Shown here one piece after another: positions 15,871-24,165 of a stretch of 64,000 bases of DNA. Position 1 is the stretch's first letter, and every line of letters begins with the position of its first letter. Below the pieces are notes generated by a model. That model saw only the letters and a list, made by a program, of their open reading frames with translations. It did not search any database and was not told the origin of the DNA. The stretch is from Arthrobacter globiformis (lineage in GTDB: Bacteria > Actinomycetota > Actinomycetes > Actinomycetales > Micrococcaceae). The stretch is from the NCBI RefSeq assembly GCF_030817195.1, contig NZ_JAUSYZ010000002.1, forward strand, positions 124,001-188,000, in the 5' to 3' direction. A program made the translations under genes and the position numbers.

Positions 15871-17313
15871 ATGATGGAAACCCAAGCACTCGACTTCCCC
15901 AAGATCAACGCCGTTCTACGCACCAACGGAACCGGCGAAGTCACCATCAACGGGACCTCCCACCCGATCGAGGCCGCCGACGAAGCCGCCGTCCTGACCG
16001 ATGCGATACGCCTCATCACCGAAACCGCTGCTCAGCTCGGCCGACCCGTCCGCGTCAGCACCACCGACCCGGACGGGCAGGGCCTCATCATCGTCTCCCC
16101 CGACGGTGTCGTCAGCGAAGCAGCGTCGATCAAGCCCGCCTCCCGACGGGAGGACACTTTGCCCGTTAAGGCCGCCCCTTCACCCGAACCGGCCAAGGTC
16201 ACGACCACGCCCGCTCCGGCTCCCGCCGCCCCTCAAGCCGAGGAAACGCCCGCACAACCAGCCGGCGCTGCACCGGCGGCCTTCGGTGCAGCTGTCACGG
16301 ACGCGGCCGCCAAGGAGCCCGCACCGGCCTCCACAACAGCCGCTGAGGAGCAAGCCGGCCGGCGAAGCCTCAAAGACACCTCCTTCCTCATCAGCACGCC
16401 CGCGCTCCAACCCGCCACGCGCGGCTGGCGCGGCGCTCTCAGCCGCCTCGGCTTCCGCATGGACCCCTCACCCGAAGAGCTGGCCGAACGCGAAGACATC
16501 CGCACCGTGAGCCAACACTGGCCCGGCCCCCGCACCGTCGCGGTCGTCAACCGCAAGGGCGGCGCGAACAAGACCCCCACCGTCGTCATGCTCAGCGCCA
16601 TCCTGGCCCGCTACAGCGGCGCAGCGACCGTCGCCTGGGACAACAACGAATCACAGGGAACCCTCGGTTGGCGCACCGAAAATGGCGGCCACAACAACAG
16701 CGTCCTGGACCTCATCGACTCCTCCCAGGCGCTGCTCTCCCCCAGCGCCCAAGCAGCCGAGATCGCCCGGTTCGTCCACCACCAGACCGCCGACAAGTTC
16801 GACGTCCTGCGCTCAGACGAGAACGACGAAGGCGATCACGAAGTAACCGCAGAGGAAGTGGACATCGCCCACCAGGTACTCACCCGCTACTACCGGCTCA
16901 TCGTCATGGACTCCGGAAACACCGCCCGCGCCGCCAACTGGCGCCGCATGATCCACCACACCAACCAGCTCGTCGTCCCCGTAACAGCCATCGAAGACCG
17001 CGCCGAAGCCGCGCGCCTGACCCTCCAAACCCTCGAATCCCGCGGCGGCCACGACGCCGAACTGGCCCGCAACGCCGTCGTCATCGTCTCCGAATCCACC
17101 GACGCCAAGCGCAGCATGAGCGGAGATGCCCTCAAACGCGCCAAGGACGAGGCCCGGCGGATCGCTGACGGCTTCGCCCCCCATGTACGAGCGGTCGTTC
17201 GAATCCCCTACGACCCCGCCCTCGTCAACGGACCCATCCGCTACGAAGCACTCCAACCGGCAACACAGCGCGCATGGCTCGGTGCAGCCGCAGCGGTGGC
17301 TAAGGAATTCTGA
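15871..17313 (+). CDS. MinD/ParA-like ATPase with long N-terminal extension
   Basis: 480 residues. Residues 1-95 are a small domain. A Pro/Ala-rich disordered linker (95-165) leads to a C-terminal P-loop ATPase. The deviant Walker A reads NRKGGANKT (about 226-234) in place of KGGVGKT; the signature lysine and the final Lys-Thr are kept. A later strand (LIVMDSGNTARAANWRRM) resembles Walker B/switch II. It may energise or position the transfer machinery or act in cell-pole targeting. It is distinct from the true partition ATPase at 20,726. Confidence 0.75.
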   Translation: MMETQALDFPKINAVLRTNGTGEVTINGTSHPIEAADEAAVLTDAIRLITETAAQLGRPVRVSTTDPDGQGLIIVSPDGVVSEAASIKPASRREDTLPVKAAPSPEPAKVTTTPAPAPAAPQAEETPAQPAGAAPAAFGAAVTDAAAKEPAPASTTAAEEQAGRRSLKDTSFLISTPALQPATRGWRGALSRLGFRMDPSPEELAEREDIRTVSQHWPGPRTVAVVNRKGGANKTPTVVMLSAILARYSGAATVAWDNNESQGTLGWRTENGGHNNSVLDLIDSSQALLSPSAQAAEIARFVHHQTADKFDVLRSDENDEGDHEVTAEEVDIAHQVLTRYYRLIVMDSGNTARAANWRRMIHHTNQLVVPVTAIEDRAEAARLTLQTLESRGGHDAELARNAVVIVSESTDAKRSMSGDALKRAKDEARRIADGFAPHVRAVVRIPYDPALVNGPIRYEALQPATQRAWLGAAAAVAKEF

Positions 17314-17506
17314 CGGACATGAAGGCAGAGTTCCATGTCACAAACGCGACACGCTTCCGTTTTCTGAAAACAAATCCCGAAGGGGTCGATTACCCGGTGA
17401 TAGTTTCGGAGCAGTCGCAATGACACAACAGTCGGTCTGAGCGGCAGGCTAACAACGATGAAGATGTAACCGCGACTGCGGGGACGAAATTCAAAGGACA
17501 CAGCAC

Positions 17507-17743
17507 ATGACGGCAGTAGCAGTAAATCGAGGCGGCGGGCGTCCCAGTAAAGGCCTGCGTAAGTTCATTGGTTTCCGCTCACCGGAACCCACTGCTGACG
17601 GTATCGCCAAGGTTGCAGCCCACAGGGGCCTCACAGTAACCGAATACCTTCTGTCCGTTGTGGAACCAAAGCTGCAAGAAGACCTGGCCGCACTAGACCG
17701 CGACGACTACCAGCAGGAGCTGCCCATCCGCATCGCCTCATGA
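17507..17743 (+). CDS. Small ribbon-helix-helix-like DNA-binding protein
   Basis: 78 residues. A basic, Gly-rich start (NRGGGRPSKGLRKFIGFRSP) is followed by two helices (ADGIAKVAAHRGLTVTEYLLSVVEPKLQEDL shape). Size and pattern fit ribbon-helix-helix or relaxosome accessory proteins; a role at an origin of transfer or in replication control is possible. It has AAAGGA before its ATG and is followed at once by a terminator. Confidence 0.5.
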   Translation: MTAVAVNRGGGRPSKGLRKFIGFRSPEPTADGIAKVAAHRGLTVTEYLLSVVEPKLQEDLAALDRDDYQQELPIRIAS

Positions 17744-17750
17744 CAAAAAA

Positions 17751-17775
17751 GAAGGCCCGCACAAGGCGGGCCTTC
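17751..17775 (+). terminator. Rho-independent terminator
   Basis: A perfect 10-bp stem (GAAGGCCCGC / GCGGGCCTTC) with a 5-nt loop directly follows the small DNA-binding gene. An A6 tract precedes the stem, so it is also usable on the minus strand. Confidence 0.85.
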
Positions 17776-17863
17776 GAAGCTTGAGACTTACCCTCTGGAT
17801 TGCTTGCCGGCGGATCAGATTGTAAGTCGCGGAGGGCCAATCAAGGCCATCCTTTGTGTTGCT

Positions 17864-19789
17864 ATGAAACCGATCTGGCAGGATCGGCCCTTTTTCATAC
17901 CTCAATCCCCGAAAGGATTACCCACATCGTACATCAGCACGTCTCCGTGCTTCCAGCACGCCCAATTTCTGGCGTGTCAAAGCAGCCAGACGACCCAGCC
18001 CACCGTTTGGGCGGCGCTAGCACCCTTGCTTGCCGGCCAACCCCGCGTTCGACTGTCCCGTGACGCGGGCAAAACCTACCCCCAAAAACACGAGCGGAAT
18101 CTCACCGAATCATTGCCTTCGCTGCCCGCTGCAGTGCGGATTTTTGGCAAGGACGGCACCTGTGCGGCGATCTTCCTCGACTTCGACTCCTCCGTAGCAG
18201 GTACGGACTGGGTCCAGGCCGACGTCCGCGCCGTCCAAACCTGGCTACACTCAGTCGGGGCCCGCTGGATTGAGGACTTTTCGCCGAACGGCGGCCGCCA
18301 CGTCTACGTCCCACTGGCGCGGCGGGTAACCTTCTCTGAAGCGCGTGATCTTGTCGAGGCGCTCGGCACCCGGTACCGGAGCCTGGACAAGACCCCGCAC
18401 CAGAACTTGCTCCACGGCTGCATGCGAACTCCCGGCTCACCGCACAAGCGCGGCGGCCACCAGGAACTGGCGATGAGCCTGTCCATGGCCTACGACATCG
18501 CCCGACGGCCCAACAGCGCCGCAGTCTGGGCGGCCATGACCAACGACCTGGCCTCCGAAATCAAGGCCGTCAGGGCACTGCGGCTGGAGGAAACGTTCAC
18601 TCCGGCAACCTCCAATTTGCCCGTGGTTGAGCAGCCGGTGGGCCGCATGTCCCGAGCCATGCAGGTGCTCGCCCAGACGGGCATGTACGACACCAACCGG
18701 TATGCCTCTGATTCCGAGGCTCGCCAGGCGGTCATCCTCAGTGCCGCGACCGCCGGTTTGGAGCTGGTGGATGTGGAGCGCCGGATGCTGCAGGGAACCT
18801 GGCCTGGACTGGCCTCCTTCTACGCCCGCTATGCAGCCCGCCACCGCTTTCCGTCACTGCGGCGCGACTGGATGAACGCCCTCAGTTACTTAAGCAAAAA
18901 GACGGCTCAGACCGACCGGAATGACAATGTCCGCAGATTCCCCACAAGCCAGCCAACCACACAGGCGGCAGAGGTAAAGGGGATTGGTCCAATTTCAAAT
19001 CCCGATGCAGAGCATCGGTTCATCCGGACCTGGCGAAACGCCTTGCGCATACGGGAGGTGAACTACCAACAATCCAGGACTGGTATGGCGCGGCGGATGG
19101 TTCTTAGGGCGTTAGGGGAGGCAGCTCACATGACGGGATCTCGGTTCATTGAATTCGGCGTCCGGTCCATTGCCGTGGCCACGGGTCTTGACCACACCAC
19201 TGTTGGTCTGCATTTGAGGCAGTTGCGGGCGGAGAAGGATCCCTTGGTTACTCTCGTTGAAGAAGCCAGGGGAACCAAAGGCGATCTCTACATGTTGACC
19301 GTTCCCGAAGAGCTGAAAGGTGCCGCCGAGGATGCTACCTGGCAGAAAGGGAAAATTTACGCCCTGCGTCCTGTCTTCCGGGAACTGGGGCTGCCGGCGG
19401 CGTTCGTCTACGAAGCGCTGGAGCACGCCCCTGGGGTGCCAACTGTCGAGATTGTGCGGCTCACTCGGCTGTCTCGTTCCGCCGTCCACGAAGCTCTGGA
19501 AGTCCTCAGCGCTTGGAACCTGGTTGTTCGCAGTCCCAATAGGGCCTGGTCAATCGTAGCTGGTACCTCACTGAGACAACTCGCCGAACAATTTGGGGTC
19601 CTCGAAGCGGTGGCCCTCCAGTTACAGCGCTACCGCAACGACCGGATTATCTGGCGGGAATGGCTCGCTAAGAACGTCAACACCGTCCCAGAGCTGCTCT
19701 CCCCCGGTGAAGACTATCCTTGGGAGATATTCGAGGGGCCACCCGATGAATGGTCACTGTCCGACATGGCCTTCAACAGAACTGGATGA
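17864..19789 (+). CDS. Plasmid replication protein with archaeo-eukaryotic primase (prim-pol) domain
   Basis: About 641 residues from ATG 17864; an in-frame TTG at 17804 would add 20. Primase motifs appear in order: FLDFDSS (about 104-110, metal-binding D-x-D), SPNGGRHVYVPL (139-150, the G-x-x-H motif) and MRTPGSPHKRGG (about 186-197). The C-terminal half contains winged-helix segments (SIAVATGLDHTTVGLHLRQL and VRLTRLSRSAVHEAL). Prim-pol plus HTH is a layout of actinobacterial plasmid initiators. Its position beside parA/parB supports replication initiation as its role. Confidence 0.8.
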   Translation: MKPIWQDRPFFIPQSPKGLPTSYISTSPCFQHAQFLACQSSQTTQPTVWAALAPLLAGQPRVRLSRDAGKTYPQKHERNLTESLPSLPAAVRIFGKDGTCAAIFLDFDSSVAGTDWVQADVRAVQTWLHSVGARWIEDFSPNGGRHVYVPLARRVTFSEARDLVEALGTRYRSLDKTPHQNLLHGCMRTPGSPHKRGGHQELAMSLSMAYDIARRPNSAAVWAAMTNDLASEIKAVRALRLEETFTPATSNLPVVEQPVGRMSRAMQVLAQTGMYDTNRYASDSEARQAVILSAATAGLELVDVERRMLQGTWPGLASFYARYAARHRFPSLRRDWMNALSYLSKKTAQTDRNDNVRRFPTSQPTTQAAEVKGIGPISNPDAEHRFIRTWRNALRIREVNYQQSRTGMARRMVLRALGEAAHMTGSRFIEFGVRSIAVATGLDHTTVGLHLRQLRAEKDPLVTLVEEARGTKGDLYMLTVPEELKGAAEDATWQKGKIYALRPVFRELGLPAAFVYEALEHAPGVPTVEIVRLTRLSRSAVHEALEVLSAWNLVVRSPNRAWSIVAGTSLRQLAEQFGVLEAVALQLQRYRNDRIIWREWLAKNVNTVPELLSPGEDYPWEIFEGPPDEWSLSDMAFNRTG

Positions 19790-19910
19790 AGGTCAGCGCC
19801 AAAGGCCTATCAGTTGTGGGCCCACTCCCCCGGTCTGCACATCCTTACGGGTGTCGATGCGGCCGTCCACCGCATCCACTCCCGCGGTTGATTTGGTACG
19901 CTCCGTCTTC

Positions 19911-19935
19911 GTGCCATAAGTCATGCCATAAGCAC
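19911..19935. repeat. Tandem GCCATAAG words
   Basis: GCCATAAG occurs at 19,913-19,920 and 19,925-19,932 with a 12-bp period, just after the replication gene. A third copy in the opposite orientation is at 22,075-22,082 next to GCATGGCATGGC, and one is at 13,878-13,885. They could be short iterons, but an 8-mer will recur by chance. The stretch 19,790-19,976 has no gene. Confidence 0.35.
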
Positions 19936-19976
19936 TATGGGAAGACGAGCGTTGCTTGTCCCCAGGGGGTCCAGCA

Positions 19977-20729
19977 TCACTCCCTAGGAGTCTGTACCGC
20001 CTGGATATGAAGTTTGAAGACGGCCGAGACGAGCGCGCTGCGTGACGGTGCGTCGAACTCGGTGACCTTCTCATCCAGCCAGGCAACCTGCAGCCCGTCG
20101 AGGCGTAGTTGGATCTGAATGCCGGCCTCCCCCCGTTTTCGCGGTGCGCGGCGGGGCATGCCGGAACGGGTCAGTGTTGTCTCGGAAGTGAACTCCTTGG
20201 CGATCTGCTTGTCATCGACGGCTTCAAAGGCGTCAACCAACAGCTCTGCGTACGTGGTCCGCTCCTGATAGACGGCATCCTTGACCTGGGCCAGGAGCGC
20301 TGGCGGCAGGTACACCCCGACGTTACGCAGCGCCCCGGGAACCAGCTCGGAGGCTTTGGTCGCGTTAGCTGCCCGCTTGGCATCAGGCTGCTGTCGCGCG
20401 GTGGCCTTTGCGGCCTTGACGGATGTAGGCGTGGGCTCCTCCCGCTCCCCTACCGCCTCAAGGGGCGTCTCCTCGACAGGTGCCTGTCCAGCGGGGCGCT
20501 TCTCCGCCTGCGGCTGGTCAGTAGGCACGTGCGTGTCAGCGGCGTCAGGTGCTGCTGGTGGCGGTACCTGCATAAGTTCCCGGGCCCGTGGCTCCGCCGA
20601 TTCACCGGTTTCGGGTTCCGGTGCAGGGGCGCCCCTCCCCCGTTTCGGAGCCAGCAACCCCTGCAGTGTTGTACCGCGGGCAGGCGCTACAGGTGCGAAT
20701 GCCCCGGCAAGGCTCTGTCGGCCGCTCAT
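19977..20729 (-). CDS. ParB-like centromere-binding partner of ParA
   Basis: 250 residues. Residues 1-120 are proline/alanine-rich and probably disordered. The C-terminal 120 residues carry two ribbon-helix-helix-like segments: VGVYLPPALLAQVKDA and a later IQIQLRLDGLQVAWLDEKV. There is no HTH of classical ParB. Its start overlaps the parA stop by 4 nt, the usual coupling of a partition pair. It likely binds the repeat region upstream of parA. Confidence 0.75.
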   Translation of the reverse strand: MSGRQSLAGAFAPVAPARGTTLQGLLAPKRGRGAPAPEPETGESAEPRARELMQVPPPAAPDAADTHVPTDQPQAEKRPAGQAPVEETPLEAVGEREEPTPTSVKAAKATARQQPDAKRAANATKASELVPGALRNVGVYLPPALLAQVKDAVYQERTTYAELLVDAFEAVDDKQIAKEFTSETTLTRSGMPRRAPRKRGEAGIQIQLRLDGLQVAWLDEKVTEFDAPSRSALVSAVFKLHIQAVQTPRE

Positions 20730-21667
20730 GCCTGGTTCCCGCTTTCGATCTCGTTCAGTCGGGCGAGGATCTCGCCGGTCAGTTGCTCGTATTCTTCAGC
20801 CAGTCCCCCGGCATTGCGCGAGAAGAAACCGTCCGCCGGCTTCTCCCCCGCCCGGAGCGCCTTCAGGCGGTTCTTCTGGGCGTCGGTAACGGCACCTTCA
20901 AGTTCGTGGAAGAGCAGGCCCTTGCGGCGGGCGTCGGCGCTTGCGCTCTCCAGGTTCCTGATTCGGGTTTCGAAGACCGGAGCGACGGTGCCGAGCATCT
21001 CTTCCAAGGTGTCTCGGACGCTGCGTTCCAAGCGCAGGGAGCGCGGCCCAACACCGAACAGGACGACGCCCGCCAACTGCAGGGACGGGTTGCGGTCACG
21101 TACCGCCATGAAGCGGCGTGCGATGCGTTCGACACCGTCGATGCTCGCATCATCTGAGCGGGTAGGAATGACGACGGCGCTGGAGATCGCGAAGGCGCCT
21201 TCTACGAGGATCCGCTCCCCCGGCGGGGTGTCGATCACGATCAAGTCGTAATCGTCTGCCAGCGGGGCCAGGACGGCGTAGAGCATGTCGCCAAAGTCGC
21301 CGGCGTCGGAGCGGCTGGAGCGGGACACCATGAGGCCTTGGATGTCTTCGAGGTCCTGGCCGCCGGGGATGACGTCAAGGTTTTCCCGCACGTCGCGCAG
21401 GATCATCGGCGCGGTGCCGGCGATGAGGGCTTGGAAGAATTCCCTGCCCGTCTGCCGCTCGTATCCGAGGTCGCGCGCCAGGTCGCCCTGCGGGTCAAGG
21501 TCGATCAGCAGCACGCGGGAGCCGGCCAGCGCTACGTACCCGCCAACGTTGGCTGCGGTGGTCGTCTTGCCGACTCCGCCTTTGCCGTTCGCCAGGGAGA
21601 CAACACGGTCAATGGCCCGCGTCGCCTGAGGTTTTGGGGGGACGGGGGTTTGCAGTGATCGTGCCAT
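20726..21667 (-). CDS. parA: Partition ATPase ParA
   Basis: 313 residues. Deviant Walker A is KGGVGKT (29-35), with LLIDLDPQGD following as the A' motif and DLIVIDTPPG as Walker B. The N-terminus is short, with no HTH, as in type Ib-like ParA. It positions plasmid copies by forming dynamic gradients on the nucleoid with a centromere-binding partner, encoded by the overlapping downstream gene. The 5' region contains repeat motifs suited to a partition site. Confidence 0.92.
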   Translation of the reverse strand: MARSLQTPVPPKPQATRAIDRVVSLANGKGGVGKTTTAANVGGYVALAGSRVLLIDLDPQGDLARDLGYERQTGREFFQALIAGTAPMILRDVRENLDVIPGGQDLEDIQGLMVSRSSRSDAGDFGDMLYAVLAPLADDYDLIVIDTPPGERILVEGAFAISSAVVIPTRSDDASIDGVERIARRFMAVRDRNPSLQLAGVVLFGVGPRSLRLERSVRDTLEEMLGTVAPVFETRIRNLESASADARRKGLLFHELEGAVTDAQKNRLKALRAGEKPADGFFSRNAGGLAEEYEQLTGEILARLNEIESGNQA

Positions 21668-21706
21668 CGGGCCGTAACTCTCCTACTTGGTGGGCGGCAT
21701 GTTGTC

Positions 21707-21870
21707 CTGCCCTTAACGCTATGTGGACTTCCCCCGGAATACTGGCAATGACACGCATTTGACGAAGCGCGGTGCGTTAAGTAGGGCAGCACACGGGCGC
21801 ACCTATTTGTCTTCCCATGGGGCTTACCGCGCGATCTAACGTGCGCAGTCATACGGGTTAACGTGTACGG
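21707..21870. repeat. Inverted and direct TAACG motifs upstream of parA, candidate partition site
   Basis: CTGCCCTTAACGC (21,707-21,719) is inverted at 21,775-21,790 (complement CTGCCCTACTTAACGC, with three extra bases). Related words CTAACGTGCGC (21,836) and TTAACGTGTACG (21,858) follow. Four TAACG-centred motifs in 160 bp directly upstream of parA look like an operator or centromere. Confidence 0.5.
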
Positions 21871-21897
21871 ATTTCTGCGGGAGAACATATGTGGTCT

Positions 21898-21917
21898 CCT
21901 GTTGGGCTTCCAACAGG
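21898..21917. repeat. Perfect short inverted repeat
   Basis: CCTGTTGG and CCAACAGG flank a 4-nt loop. Just upstream is GAGAACATATGTGGTCTC (21,881-21,898), another near-palindrome. Both are about 230 bp upstream of parA and may belong to the partition or replication control region. Confidence 0.45.
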
Positions 21918-22607
21918 GGCACCAGTGGTGTCAACGGCATGCCATCCCATGAGGCTACTGGGTGTACACCAAACACAGACTCTTACCTGTGATCGCCCCT
22001 GAACTATGGCCTGAAATCACACTGGCTGTCTAACCGACCATTCCCTTGAAGTTCCAACGGGACGCATGGCATGGCTTATGGCATGAACTGCTGTTTTATT
22101 GGATATGGTTTATATGCGTTCCCTTGGCTGTCCTATTAGGACAATGTCTCTGGAAGACGAAACCTGAACCTGCTTGGGAATGATAGTTCTGACCCCTTTT
22201 GGGATGACGTCGTTCAAGCTGCTTTCGTTGCTGCGGTCAGTTTCCGGCCGCGTAGTGGATGCGCTGGGTATGCGGCCACACGCCGGGGAATCGTTCTTCC
22301 CGGCCAGCCGCCTGATAGCCGACGACTTCAGCCAGGGCGCTGCTTCCACCGGACAGAGTCGGCAGCACGCTTAGTCGGGTAGTCCCGCCAACGGGCGATG
22401 GCGTCCAGGGCGGTGGCGTACGGCGGGGGAGGGGATGCCGTCGGCGGCGTCTTTGCGGCGGTGATCAGCAATCCGCCATGGTGGATTCCCGGCGTGATTT
22501 GACGAGATTTCAGAGAGTGCTCATATTTTTCGTCGTAAGAAAAAGAGAACGGAAGTTCCCCCGCTTAAAGTAGCTGTAGTTGCCTGTTTAGGGGGAAGCA
22601 CCGTCGC
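21918..22607. other. Gene-free stretch
   Basis: No frame in this stretch shows convincing coding character. It contains the inverted GCCATAAG word (22,075-22,082) and an AT-richer patch (22,085-22,135: TTTTATTGGATATGGTTTATATGCG region), unusual for this GC-rich sequence. An AT-rich patch next to repeats and the parA operon would suit a replication origin; this is inference. Confidence 0.35.
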
Positions 22608-22837
22608 AGTAATACCTGGTCGTCGGACAGCTTGAGATGGCCAGAGCAACACCAGTAATACCTGGTCGTCGGACAGCTTGAGATGGCCAGAGCAACACCA
22701 GTAATACCTGGTCGTCGGACAGCTTGAGATGGCCAGAGCAACACCAGTAATACCTGGTCGTCGGACAGCTTGAGATGGCCAGAGCAACACCAGTAACACC
22801 TGGTCGTCGGACAGCTTGAGATGGCCAGAGCAACACC
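22608..22837. repeat. Tandem array of five 46-bp units
   Basis: Five head-to-tail units of exactly 46 bp start at 22,608, 22,654, 22,700, 22,746 and 22,792; each includes CTGGTCGTCGGACAGCTTGA. Units 1-4 are essentially identical and unit 5 has a T-to-C change. There are no variable spacers, so this is not a CRISPR array. 46 is not a multiple of 3, and no frame is closed by the array, which creates spurious repetitive open frames on the minus strand. Confidence 0.95.
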
Positions 22838-22847
22838 AATAACACGA

Positions 22848-22889
22848 GGCGGGCAAGTTGAGAGCATCCTGATGCATTCCTTGCCCGCC
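22848..22889. terminator. Inverted repeat after the tandem array
   Basis: GGCGGGCAAG (22,848-22,857) and CTTGCCCGCC (22,880-22,889) with a 22-nt loop. It could terminate transcription toward or out of the array. Confidence 0.4.
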
Positions 22890-22933
22890 CCTACCGTTCG
22901 GGTCCGCTGCCCGGTAAAAAAGATACCTAAAAT

Positions 22934-23263
22934 CAACTCGGCCCCGCCAAACCGGTAGACCTCGTAGCCGACGAGCCTGAGCCGTCGGTCCTCGGAGACC
23001 ATCTCGCTGTAGAGGGCCGGGCTCGCGGTATCGCCGTTCGCGTAGTGCTGCTTCCGGTCGACCTCGAGGACCACGCGATGTCTGCTGGAGAACAGGATGA
23101 GGAAGTCCATCCGCTGCCGTGCCAACGGGCTGCCGCTCTGGCCAGCAGATCGACGAGCCGACTGGGTCGCGGGGTCGAAGTGCAGGTAGACCTGTGGGAT
23201 CAGAGCCGGGCCCCACTCTCGCCTGATACGTTCATGGCAGACCTGTTGCGACGTTGGTGAGAA
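22934..23263 (-). pseudogene. Fragment of a nuclease-like (PD-(D/E)XK-type) protein
   Basis: About 110 residues look real: an N-terminal SQQVCHERIRREWGP, then RMDFLILFSSRHRVVLEVDRK-QHY (split here for length), then SPALYSEMVSEDRRLRLVGYEVYRFGGAEL. The D...E-V-D-x-K arrangement and the YEVYRFG end resemble nuclease-fold domains of abortive-infection and restriction-like actinobacterial proteins. There is no start codon in context, and the sequence stops matching after FGGAEL, where the usual C-terminal helix is lost. A decayed defence gene is the best reading. Confidence 0.5.
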
Positions 23264-23369
23264 ACCGCCCAGCTTTGAGCTGTGCGGAGGGCTCCGCCTG
23301 CCCCCAGGGGGCACAACCCGTGCACCTCGGTGTTGGTGGTCTGCCTGTTGTCCGCGGGGAGGTCGCGGT

Positions 23370-24035
23370 TTACACGGTGCCGGTTCGGGGTCTGCGGCCC
23401 CGCTGACGGCCGGTGCGCCAGCCCGGCAGCACCTCATCCAGCGCCCGTGCCTTGTCCGGGTCGAGTTCGCCGCGGCGTGCCTTTTGGCGCTGGGCGTGCA
23501 TCCAGACGCCCAGGTCGTGTTCTTCACCGGTCAGAGCGGCTTTGTGGCGGGGCCAGTCGTGCCCGTCCGCCCGGTACCGGGCCAGGGCGGCGAGCCGGTC
23601 CTGCCATCTGCCCTCATCCGCCACGGACCGCGGTGCCCGTTGCCAGCGGGGGAGCACGGCGAGTCCGTCACGGTAGGCGGGTGCGAGTGTGCCGGCCGCG
23701 GCGTCCCGGCGGCGCCGCTCCAACCATGACGCCAGCCTCCGCTCATCCGCATTAGCGGCGGTGCGGGAAGGATACCGCCCTGTTTCCTGGACCAGGGCCA
23801 CGAGCTGGCGCATGCGAGCCAGCCCTTGCCCGCTCACCTGCATTGTTGGTGGGCCGGCGGCTTGCTCGTGGGCGGCCTGAAGCCCTGGGTCCGCTCCAAG
23901 TGCCACGGACAGGTGGTAGCCGATGGTCGCGGCCGGGACCCGGGTGAGCGCGGCGATCCGGGAGCGGGTCAGCCCGCCCCGGTACATCAGCACCCACTCC
24001 GCGTTCGGAGCCGCAGTACGCCGCCTAGTCGTCAC
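23370..24035 (-). CDS. Helicase-associated (HA) domain protein
   Basis: About 221 residues from GTG 24035 (VTTRRRTAAPNAEWV...). The start is chosen because a related, broken copy at 52,992-53,691 begins at the same alignment point. The N-terminus has an HTH-like segment (LTRSRIAALTRVPAATIGYHL). Two HA domains follow: ERRLASWLERRRRDAAAG and WQDRLAALARYRADGHDWP...DLGVWMHAQRQKARRGEL. HA domains were described on actinobacterial and yeast-plasmid helicases and probably bind DNA. An extended GTG start at 24,128 would run into the 72-bp repeat. Confidence 0.75.
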   Translation of the reverse strand: MTTRRRTAAPNAEWVLMYRGGLTRSRIAALTRVPAATIGYHLSVALGADPGLQAAHEQAAGPPTMQVSGQGLARMRQLVALVQETGRYPSRTAANADERRLASWLERRRRDAAAGTLAPAYRDGLAVLPRWQRAPRSVADEGRWQDRLAALARYRADGHDWPRHKAALTGEEHDLGVWMHAQRQKARRGELDPDKARALDEVLPGWRTGRQRGRRPRTGTV

Positions 24036-24093
24036 GGCACCATCCTGCCAGCCGCACCGCTCCGCCTCCCGTCGGCCGCGCAGGCTAACTCCT

Positions 24094-24165
24094 CGTGTGA
24101 CTGTTAGTTCAGAACGGCGGTTTTTCACAGCTCAACTTGGCGGTTTCGATGTCTCGGAACCCTAG
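24094..24165. repeat. 72-bp inverted repeat, right copy
   Basis: Reverse complement of 4183-4254 with about four mismatches, mostly near the outer end. It lies 60 bp upstream of the HA-domain gene, so it could supply that gene's promoter, or be the right end of a 20-kb mobile or invertible segment. Confidence 0.85.

Noticed and set aside
17314..17506. Origin of transfer upstream of the small DNA-binding gene
   Set aside because: Position is suggestive, but no clear nick-site family or strong inverted repeats were seen and no relaxase is known here, so it is not listed as a feature.
22608..22837. CRISPR array
   Set aside because: All units are near-identical over the full 46 bp, with no variable spacers and no cas genes nearby.
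22565..23527. A 320-residue minus-strand protein
   Set aside because: Its C-terminal third is only the 46-bp array read in cycling frames and its N-terminus has no coding character; only a 110-residue nuclease-like piece is credible.
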